This document shows, in pieces, positions 1 to 5,568 of a DNA stretch of 5,880 nt (position 1 is the first letter of the stretch; each line of letters begins with the position of its first letter). The DNA comes from Anaerolineaceae bacterium. GTDB lineage: Bacteria; Chloroflexota; Anaerolineae; Anaerolineales; Anaerolineaceae. Where the stretch lies: NCBI GenBank assembly GCA_011620445.1, contig WOZB01000160.1, positions 1 to 5,880 of the forward strand, written 5' to 3'. The translations under genes were made by a program, and so were the position numbers. The notes under the pieces were generated by a model that did not search any database, was not told the origin of the DNA, and saw only the letters and a list, made by a program, of their open reading frames with translations.

Positions 1-47
1 CAACAAAGGAAAAGCTTGGCCTTCTGGTCAACAAGTATCTGAAGTGA
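1..47 (+). CDS. Possible 3' end of an unidentified upstream gene (partial)
   Basis: One forward frame runs open from the window edge and ends in TGA at 45-47, giving a tail that reads TKEKLGLLVNKYLK. Its stop overlaps the GTG start of the next gene as GTGA, a common coupling arrangement, and its codons look the most gene-like of the three frames (9 of 14 end in G or C). Two other readings cannot be excluded. A second frame ends in TGA at 40-42 with the tail QQRKSLAFWSTSI. The third frame is that of the downstream gene itself and is open to the edge, but only 2 of its 14 upstream codons end in G or C. In related bacteria this slot next to a RodA-type gene often holds an FHA-domain or PP2C phosphatase gene, but nothing visible here identifies the product. 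Confidence 0.33.
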   Translation, partial: TKEKLGLLVNKYLK

Positions 48-2644
48 GCATCGCCAGCGTCAATCAGGGCAGCATTCGTAAACCCAGATTTGTAATTTGG
101 GCAATATTTTTTGTCTTTTTTTACTCGGCTACCCTCAGTGTTTCAACTGCCATCCGCCTGCACCAACCGGATTTCAATATCAAGTTCGTATTTTTCCTAC
201 CGTTCCTGGTGTGGCTGTTTTGGGTGCTCCTGATTCAAAAGACCCTTGAAAAGAAACTCCCAAACCGCGACCCGTTGATTTTTCCAATTGTGGCCTTGCT
301 TTGCGGTTGGGGTTTGCTGAGCATCTGGAGGCTTTCCTCCGATCTCGGCCTGCTGCAAATGCTCTGGATGAGTGTTGGCAGCCTGCTGGTAATCTTAGCC
401 ATCAGGGCGCGCAACCTTACCCAAACCCTGAAGCGCTACAAATACATCTGGCTTGTTTTGGGCTTGGCTCTTCTTGGGCTTACCTTTGTAGTCGGTGTTA
501 ACCCCACTGAAAGCGGCCCGCGTTTGTGGTTGCGTTTCCTAAGAATTTACCTGCAACCTTCTGAACCACTCAAGCTGCTGGTGATTGTTTATCTATCGGC
601 TTTCTTTGCAGACCAACTCAAACCCAATGCCAAACTTCTGGTTTCCATCCTGCCGACAATCATCCTTACGCTATTTATCGGCGTCTTGTTGGTGTGGCAG
701 CGCGATTTGGGTACTGCTATTCTCATTGCCTTCCTCTATATCCTGATGATCACAGTGACGACACACCGCCGCAGGTTCCTGTGGATTTTTCTCCTGGTTC
801 TTTTGGTTGTTGGAACAATAGGCTACTTTACACTGCCCATTGTGAAAGTACGCCTGGATGTTTGGTTGAACCCGTGGCTGGATACCCAGAATGCTTCCTA
901 CCAGCTTGTGCAGAGCCGCATTGCCATTGCAGCGGGTGGATTATCAGGTGCGGGGCCTGGCCTCGGCAGTCCTTACCTGGTGCCAATTGCTGTTTCAGAC
1001 TTCATTTACACTGTTATCGCCGAAGAGTTTGGCCTGATCGGCGGTGTTTCATACCTCGTACTCCTCCTGTTGCTGGTTATCCGGGGCATGAATATCGCTT
1101 TGCGCTCTAAAACCAGTTTTGGTCGCTACCTGGCCTTTGGTCTTTCAGCATATATTGCCTTACAGACAATCATCATTGTCAGCGGGAACCTAGGGCTTAT
1201 GCCGCTTACCGGCATCACTCTCCCCTTTACCTCTTATGGTGGATCATCATTAGTCACAAACCTGATCGCCATCGCCATTCTTCTGCGCATCAGTACTGAA
1301 AATAGCCCCGAAACTCTGCCGGAACAGACTCGCAAGCCATACTTGCTCATTGGGAGCATAGTCATGGTTTTATTCGGTCTGTTGATCCTCCGACATGCCC
1401 AGTTGGCAATCCTTGACCGTGAAAGCTTGCTTGCGAGAAATGAAAATCCGCGTTGGGCTGTTTGGGACCAACTTTCTCCACGCGGTAAGGTGGTCTCCCA
1501 AACTGGCATAACGCTGGCTGCCGTTTATGGCATGCCAGGTAATTTTCAACTTGTCAACCAGGCACCAAACCTTAGCCACACTCTGGGCTATGCCAGCGGT
1601 CTTTATGGCCAAACAGGGATCCAGAAGAGCATGTACCCATACCTCCGGGGGTTGATTCGCAGTGATTACAATCTTGCCTGGTGGCACGATCTGCTTTACA
1701 ACCAACCGCCGCCTGGATTGGACGTCAAACTCAATATCAACTTGCGTTTACAGAATAAAGCCGATGAACTCCTGGGAGATAAAACAGGAGCGATTGTCGT
1801 TTTGAATGCAAAATCTGGCGAAATCTACGTAATGGCCTCTCACCCAGGTTTTGATAGCAACTTTCTCAATGAGCAGTGGGATACGTTGATGGCGTCGGAG
1901 GCTGCCCCATTGCTAAACCGCACAACGCAGGGCTCATATCCTCTGGGTACGCTCTCTCATTTCTTTTACCTGGTTCAGGATTTTCAGAATCCAGTTCTCG
2001 CTGGAATGGATTCTGATAAATCGCGGTACCTGGATTCGGAATGCCTCCTTGCCATGGAAGGCAGAGTAGAGACACTTGACCAACTGCGTTTTGGCTGCCC
2101 CTTGGACCCCAAATATGAACCAGTTAATGCGTATCTAAGAGATACGGTCAACCTGATGAAAACTTTCGGTCTGGATACGGTGCCGGATATTTTCCTGGAA
2201 GTTGCCGCTGCCAGCACGTTCCCTGAAGATTTATCCTCTTTATCAACCTCAACTCTGGCAGCAATCAAGGTGAGCCCAATGCAGATGGGCTTGGCGGCTG
2301 CAACTATCACAAACAAAGGCCTATTTTCTGACCCACGCCTGGTCAACAGCTATCTCGACGACGATGGTGAGTGGAAGACATTGGAAAATGTAATCTCCTC
2401 TTACCAGGCCATTCCTGAATCCATCGCGACCCAAATCCAGGACCGGCTTTCGGATGAAGAAGCCAATATTTGGTACCAGATGGGGCATAATTCAACTGAA
2501 GATCAGCCAAGCCTTACCTGGTTGATCGGCGGAAACACCAGTTCCTGGACGGGTTCACCACTGGCAGTTGCCATCCTGGTGGAAGACTCAGCTTCGCAGC
2601 TCGTACAGGATATCGCCCGGCAATTACTGAACCCAATCGATTAG
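44..2644 (+). CDS. SEDS glycan polymerase (RodA/FtsW type) fused to a class B PBP with degenerate transpeptidase motifs
   Basis: This 866-residue membrane protein has two modules. Residues 1-420 form a SEDS polymerase with about twelve hydrophobic segments. Family marks include QPSE (171-174) followed by K177, QRDLGTA (219-225), an extracytoplasmic loop NPWLD...SYQLVQS (276-291) with D280 where RodA/FtsW carry the essential Asp, and TSYGGSSL (396-403). SEDS proteins polymerise lipid II into glycan strands. Residues about 432-451 form one more membrane anchor, then a pedestal begins (SPRGKVVSQTG 478-488; GYASGLYGQTGIQ 515-527). A transpeptidase-like domain follows (GAIVVLNAKSGEIYVMASHP 582-601; VSPMQMGLAAATITNKG 743-759; LAVAILVED 840-848). 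The active-site motifs are replaced: SxxK by T636-L-S-H639, SxN by G684-C-P686, KTG by Q812-M-G814. I therefore infer active polymerisation without acyl transfer. The GTG start is chosen for its overlap with a possible upstream stop; no clear Shine-Dalgarno precedes it, and the frame is open to the window edge, so an earlier start is possible. RodA versus FtsW subtype is not resolved. Confidence 0.88.
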   Translation: MSIASVNQGSIRKPRFVIWAIFFVFFYSATLSVSTAIRLHQPDFNIKFVFFLPFLVWLFWVLLIQKTLEKKLPNRDPLIFPIVALLCGWGLLSIWRLSSDLGLLQMLWMSVGSLLVILAIRARNLTQTLKRYKYIWLVLGLALLGLTFVVGVNPTESGPRLWLRFLRIYLQPSEPLKLLVIVYLSAFFADQLKPNAKLLVSILPTIILTLFIGVLLVWQRDLGTAILIAFLYILMITVTTHRRRFLWIFLLVLLVVGTIGYFTLPIVKVRLDVWLNPWLDTQNASYQLVQSRIAIAAGGLSGAGPGLGSPYLVPIAVSDFIYTVIAEEFGLIGGVSYLVLLLLLVIRGMNIALRSKTSFGRYLAFGLSAYIALQTIIIVSGNLGLMPLTGITLPFTSYGGSSLVTNLIAIAILLRISTENSPETLPEQTRKPYLLIGSIVMVLFGLLILRHAQLAILDRESLLARNENPRWAVWDQLSPRGKVVSQTGITLAAVYGMPGNFQLVNQAPNLSHTLGYASGLYGQTGIQKSMYPYLRGLIRSDYNLAWWHDLLYNQPPPGLDVKLNINLRLQNKADELLGDKTGAIVVLNAKSGEIYVMASHPGFDSNFLNEQWDTLMASEAAPLLNRTTQGSYPLGTLSHFFYLVQDFQNPVLAGMDSDKSRYLDSECLLAMEGRVETLDQLRFGCPLDPKYEPVNAYLRDTVNLMKTFGLDTVPDIFLEVAAASTFPEDLSSLSTSTLAAIKVSPMQMGLAAATITNKGLFSDPRLVNSYLDDDGEWKTLENVISSYQAIPESIATQIQDRLSDEEANIWYQMGHNSTEDQPSLTWLIGGNTSSWTGSPLAVAILVEDSASQLVQDIARQLLNPID

Positions 2645-2649
2645 AGAAA

Positions 2650-2675
2650 AAAAGAAGCTCTTTTGAGCTCCTTTT
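2650..2675. terminator. Hairpin between convergent genes, possible bidirectional terminator
   Basis: An inverted repeat sits in the 35-base gap between the stop of the SEDS-PBP gene and the stop of tyrS. The inner stem is AGCTC paired with GAGCT around a TTTT loop (2661-2664). After one A-C mismatch the pairing continues for five more pairs of mostly A against T. An A-run (2647-2653) on the left gives a U-tract for tyrS transcripts, and TTTT (2672-2675) gives a short one for the forward gene. The low GC of the stem makes it modest in strength, so termination is inferred from position and structure. Confidence 0.55.
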
Positions 2676-2679
2676 CAGA

Positions 2680-3885
2680 TCAGACAATTTTTAGAAAGTG
2701 TCTTTTGCCTACTTGCAAAACGTCCCCGGGCTTTGGAACGTCAGTTTCAGCCTGCACTACCTGACCGTTAAGTTTCAGCCCATTCTGCTGAATGAGGCGC
2801 TTGACCTCGCCTTTGCTCTTAGCCAGGTTATTTGCCAACATAATTTCAGCAACGTTTTCCTCTAATCCGGCCTTATATTCAGGAATTTTGTCCGGTTGGT
2901 TTTTCTTCTGGAAGGTCTCCACAAATCTATCCTGTGCGGCCTGGGCTTCAGTCTCCCCATAAAAGAGTTCAGTAATGCGCCTCGCTAATTTCATTTTAGC
3001 GTCCCTTGGATGCATACTGCCGTCAGAAAGTCCCTGCTTGAAGGATGCAACTTCATCCGGTAGCCAATTTGTCGTGAGGGTTGCATAAAGGGGCATTACT
3101 TTGTCTGGCACGCTCATAACTTTACCAAACATATCAGCAGCATCCGTATTGATCGGGATGTAATTTCCAAGTGACTTGCTCATTTTCAGTTCGCCGTCAG
3201 TACCTGGAAGCAAGGGAAACGTAATGGGGATATTTCCTTTCTGACCGTAGTATTGCATCAATTTACGGGCAGCCATCAGGTTAAAGAGTTGGTCCGTACC
3301 TCCCAACTGCACGTCGCAATCGAGATGATGGGCGTCATAAGCTTGCATCAGTGCGTAGAAAAATTCATGCAAATAAATCGGCGTTCCTTCGGTTATGCGC
3401 TTATGGAAATTATCGCGGGCCAGAAATTGTTGAACGGTAAAAATTGAAGCCATCTTGAATAGTTCTTCAAACGTTACAGGGGCAAGCCAATCCGAATTGT
3501 AGGCTATTGTTGTTTTTTCAGGATTCAGAATTCTAAAGGCCTGTTGCGCATAAGTTGTGGCATTTTCCCGAACCTGTTCATCAGTGCTGACTGGCCGGGC
3601 TTTGTCCTTGTCCGGGTCACCAATTCTGGCAGTAAAAGTTCCAATTAAGAAAGTTACATCATGCCCCAAATCCTGGAAGGCGCGAAGTTTACGCATGGTG
3701 ATAGTGTGCCCAAGATGCAAATCCGAGGAAGTAGGGTCGTAGCCGCAATAAACTTTCAGTGGCTTTCCGGTTTTAATCGAGTTTGCCAGGCGTTCCGTGA
3801 GTTCCTTACGCATCGCCTGGTAGACTTCATCATCACCGTAATCGGCACCCTGCATTAAGTATTCGACTTGTTCTTCCAGATTCAT
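2680..3885 (-). CDS. tyrS: Tyrosyl-tRNA synthetase
   Basis: TyrRS charges tRNA-Tyr with tyrosine in the cytoplasm through a tyrosyl-adenylate intermediate. At 401 residues this has the usual length. The class I Rossmann core carries the HIGH motif as HLGH (57-60) after YCGYDPTSSDL (46-56), the tyrosine and tRNA pocket segment YLHEFFYALMQAYD (171-184), QLGGTDQLFNL (193-203), and the KMSKS loop as LKMSKSLGN (233-241). The C-terminal S4-like RNA-binding domain covers about residues 340-401. The motif spelling resembles the second bacterial TyrRS group (TyrZ-like) rather than the E. coli type; this assignment is from memory of the families. The ATG start is supported by AAGGAG at 3892-3897, six bases upstream. 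The gene converges on the SEDS-PBP gene and is separated from upstream lgt by 98 bases holding a terminator and a possible promoter. That leader is too short for a T-box. Confidence 0.97.
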   Translation of the reverse strand: MNLEEQVEYLMQGADYGDDEVYQAMRKELTERLANSIKTGKPLKVYCGYDPTSSDLHLGHTITMRKLRAFQDLGHDVTFLIGTFTARIGDPDKDKARPVSTDEQVRENATTYAQQAFRILNPEKTTIAYNSDWLAPVTFEELFKMASIFTVQQFLARDNFHKRITEGTPIYLHEFFYALMQAYDAHHLDCDVQLGGTDQLFNLMAARKLMQYYGQKGNIPITFPLLPGTDGELKMSKSLGNYIPINTDAADMFGKVMSVPDKVMPLYATLTTNWLPDEVASFKQGLSDGSMHPRDAKMKLARRITELFYGETEAQAAQDRFVETFQKKNQPDKIPEYKAGLEENVAEIMLANNLAKSKGEVKRLIQQNGLKLNGQVVQAETDVPKPGDVLQVGKRHFLKIV

Positions 3886-3891
3886 AATTTG

Positions 3892-3897
3892 CTCCTT
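3892..3897 (-). promoter_or_regulatory. Shine-Dalgarno site of tyrS
   Basis: AAGGAG on the minus strand lies six bases before the ATG of tyrS. It is the best ribosome-binding site in the window and fixes the start of that gene. Confidence 0.8.
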
Positions 3898-3912
3898 GCA
3901 GTATATTTCCCC

Positions 3913-3921
3913 ATTTTACCA
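3913..3921 (-). promoter_or_regulatory. Candidate extended -10 promoter element for tyrS
   Basis: On the minus strand the sequence TGGTAAAAT matches an extended -10 (TGn followed by TAAAAT) about 28 bases upstream of the tyrS start. No convincing -35 hexamer lies 17 bases further up, where the DNA overlaps the T-tract of the lgt terminator; extended -10 promoters can work without one. A promoter is expected here because the strong hairpin upstream should stop lgt transcription. The transcription start is predicted near 3906. Confidence 0.35.
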
Positions 3922-3935
3922 TCCCTTACCCATTG

Positions 3936-3960
3936 AAAAGCCCCGGTATTGCCGGGGCTT
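3936..3960 (-). terminator. Rho-independent terminator after lgt
   Basis: A perfect nine-base-pair stem, AAGCCCCGG (3938-3946) against CCGGGGCTT (3952-3960), closes a five-base loop. Read on the minus strand it lies 23 bases past the lgt stop and is followed by a TTTT tract (3936-3939). This should end the ftsK-phosphatidyltransferase-lgt transcript. On the plus strand the stem also ends in TT, but there is no plus-strand gene to terminate here. Confidence 0.82.
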
Positions 3961-3983
3961 CCTCATGGTAGACCGTAAAGGTT

Positions 3984-4952
3984 TTACTCCAATTTCTTGA
4001 GCTCCTCAAGATCTTCATTCAGCTCTTTTTCAGAGCTTTCTTCCAGTTCAGATTCAGAATCTCCAAGCTCTGTCTCACCGGCGAGAATTTCAGGTTCCAG
4101 TTGCTTGATGGTTGACAGGTCCACACCTTCAGTTTCCAGTTCCGGGTCCTTGGGTTTTGCCACTAAATGCCGCACCAGGAGAGCTACAATAGCTGAAATG
4201 GCTACGATGCCCATCACAGTCTGGTTGATGTTGTAGCCAGATACCGCAGAGGGGTCAAGGCGCAAAAATTCCAGTCCGAAGCGAATAACAGGATAGAAAA
4301 CCAGGTAAAGCAGAAAGATGTCACCTTTAAACAGAAAACGCTTTTTACGATTAGCGTTTACAAGCAGAAGCAAAATGCCAGCCGCTATCAGATTCAGGGC
4401 AAATTCATAGAAGAAGAGTGGGTGAAACCTTTCGACAGCCTCAAAACCAGGTAGTCGGTATTGAGGGTCTATTTTGATCGCCCAGGGCAAATTGGATGGA
4501 CTGCCGTAAAGTTCCTGGTTTACGAAGTTACCCCAGCGTCCAACGCCTTGCGCAATGAGCAAGCCTGGGGCAATATAGTCAGCCCATTGACCAAAATGCA
4601 TTTTTTTCTTCCGGCAATAAATCGCCATGGCGATAGCACCACCGATCACCCCGCCGGGAATACCGAGCCCGCCCTTCCAGATCTCAAGAATTTGGAGCGG
4701 ATGTTTAAGATAATTTTCTGTGGTGATTCCCATGGCAGCATTGGAAGCTGAAGGTGTAAATACATGCCAAAGACGCGCACCGATAATACCTGCTATCAGC
4801 AACCAGGGCAGCAAATCCCAAATAGTATCACTTTGCTGGCCATCCTTTTCAGCCAATTTGGAGGCAAGCCATGCGCCAATCAAAGCGCCAGTAATGATAA
4901 ACAGCGCATAAAAACGAATAAATAAAGGGCCAATCTGAATTCCTTGTGGCAT
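3984..4952 (-). CDS. lgt: Prolipoprotein diacylglyceryl transferase
   Basis: Lgt moves the diacylglyceryl group of phosphatidylglycerol onto the lipobox cysteine of prolipoproteins in the cytoplasmic membrane, the first step of lipoprotein maturation. The 322-residue protein opens with IGPLFIRFYALFI (7-19), has about seven hydrophobic segments, and carries the Lgt signature GRWGNFVNQELYG at 138-150, including the family-essential Arg (R139) and Asn (N142). HPLFFYE (177-183) and IRFGLEFLRLD (223-233) are also typical. The ATG at 4952 is chosen because it directly precedes this conserved N-terminus, lies one base after the upstream stop, and has GAGAGG five bases before it. An in-frame start at 5039 would add 29 polar residues and overlap the upstream gene. 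Two oddities: the position of the His in the E. coli HGG motif is Pro here (IPGG, P99), and residues 266-322 form a hydrophilic tail in which 21 of 57 residues are acidic, making the protein longer than most Lgts. Confidence 0.96.
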   Translation of the reverse strand: MPQGIQIGPLFIRFYALFIITGALIGAWLASKLAEKDGQQSDTIWDLLPWLLIAGIIGARLWHVFTPSASNAAMGITTENYLKHPLQILEIWKGGLGIPGGVIGGAIAMAIYCRKKKMHFGQWADYIAPGLLIAQGVGRWGNFVNQELYGSPSNLPWAIKIDPQYRLPGFEAVERFHPLFFYEFALNLIAAGILLLLVNANRKKRFLFKGDIFLLYLVFYPVIRFGLEFLRLDPSAVSGYNINQTVMGIVAISAIVALLVRHLVAKPKDPELETEGVDLSTIKQLEPEILAGETELGDSESELEESSEKELNEDLEELKKLE

Positions 4953-4953
4953 C

Positions 4954-5568
4954 CTAACCTCTCGAGTTTTCTTCTTTAATTGCTTGCTCCCTGACATGGA
5001 AGAAGCGCTGCCAGGCAGTAAAGTTCGCCAGCAGCGCAATTATACCAAGTGCGATGAGCGGCAAACCGAATAGTAAACCTAATATCATTACAACAGTCCG
5101 TTCAATGCGGGTTAGTATACCAACTTTAGCTTCAAAGCCCAGGGCTTCAGCCCTGGCTCTTGCGTAAGATACCATTACTGACCCCATCGCGGCGATGAAA
5201 CTGAGCAAAACGCCGTTAAGGTTCCCTTGTGAGGCAAAAAAATAGCCTAATCCAGTCAGAACCAATAGTTCTTCATAACGGTCTGTAAACGAATCCAGGA
5301 ACGCCCCAAATCGGTTGGTTTGGCCTGAAAGTCTTGCCAATGCTCCATCAACAGCATCCATCGGGGAGAAAAGCGCTAAAAGTAGGCCGCCTATGAACAA
5401 ATAACCATGAGCAAGCAGGTAGGCTACAAGAGTAGAACCGAGTAAACCCAGCAGGGTTACCTGGTTTGCCCGTACACCTTTTTGATAGAGTTGCAGGCTA
5501 ATCTTATCCAAAGGTTCTTTAAAGGTCCTACGCAGAAATTGTTCGACGTTAAATTTGTTCAGGTTCAT
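4954..5568 (-). CDS. CDP-alcohol phosphatidyltransferase (PgsA / phosphatidylinositol-phosphate synthase family)
   Basis: This 204-residue integral membrane enzyme swaps the CMP of a CDP-linked lipid for an alcohol to make a phospholipid. The full family motif D-x2-D-G-x2-A-R-x8-G-x3-D-x3-D is present with D71, D74, G75, A78, R79, G88, D92 and D96; the aspartates bind the metal and CDP. About six hydrophobic segments follow an amphipathic N-terminus. SYARARAEALG (134-144) and TRIER (153-157) resemble actinobacterial phosphatidylinositol-phosphate synthases more than E. coli PgsA, yet the neighbour lgt uses phosphatidylglycerol, which would fit a glycerophosphate acceptor. I leave the acceptor open. 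The ATG start overlaps the ftsK stop as ATGA and has GAGG four bases upstream; the TAG stop sits one base before lgt. Both junctions indicate co-translation within one operon. Confidence 0.92.
   Translation of the reverse strand: MNLNKFNVEQFLRRTFKEPLDKISLQLYQKGVRANQVTLLGLLGSTLVAYLLAHGYLFIGGLLLALFSPMDAVDGALARLSGQTNRFGAFLDSFTDRYEELLVLTGLGYFFASQGNLNGVLLSFIAAMGSVMVSYARARAEALGFEAKVGILTRIERTVVMILGLLFGLPLIALGIIALLANFTAWQRFFHVREQAIKEENSRG
4958..4963 (-). promoter_or_regulatory. Shine-Dalgarno-like site that decides the lgt start
   Basis: GAGAGG on the minus strand lies inside the last codons of the phosphatidyltransferase gene, five bases before the ATG at 4952. With the TAG stop one base before that ATG, it supports reinitiation by the same ribosomes and argues for the short form of Lgt. 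Confidence 0.55.

Noticed and set aside
694..1110. 138-codon open frame on the plus strand inside the SEDS-coding region
   Set aside because: It lies wholly within a well-supported gene in another frame, is rich in Cys, Pro and Arg, and matches no family I recognise. It is a shadow frame.
1949..1960. Reading the SEDS-PBP fusion as a working transpeptidase through S638
   Set aside because: S638 is shifted by two residues from the expected position after YPxG and is followed by His, with no Lys three residues later. The other two motifs are also gone.
1234..2346. Several minus-strand open frames of 69 to 120 codons opposite the SEDS-PBP gene
   Set aside because: All are antisense to a convincing long gene, have no plausible ribosome sites that I noticed, and encode low-complexity, unfamiliar proteins.
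3253..3858. Short plus-strand open frames opposite tyrS
   Set aside because: The tyrS frame on the other strand is certain from its HIGH, KMSKS and S4 signatures. These frames are its antisense shadows.
3898..3905. TATACT on the minus strand as the tyrS -10 box
   Set aside because: It would start transcription inside or next to the Shine-Dalgarno site, leaving almost no leader. No -35 is spaced correctly. The TGGTAAAAT element further upstream fits better.
3886..3983. T-box or other tyrosine-responsive leader for tyrS
   Set aside because: Only 98 bases separate lgt and tyrS, and they contain the lgt terminator. There is no room for a T-box stem I, specifier loop and antiterminator, and no T-box sequence is seen.
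4953..5039. Upstream in-frame start that would extend Lgt by 29 residues
   Set aside because: The extra residues are polar and basic, unlike any Lgt N-terminus, and the region is the end of the phosphatidyltransferase gene in another frame. The ATG at 4952 has a better ribosome site and fits the family start.
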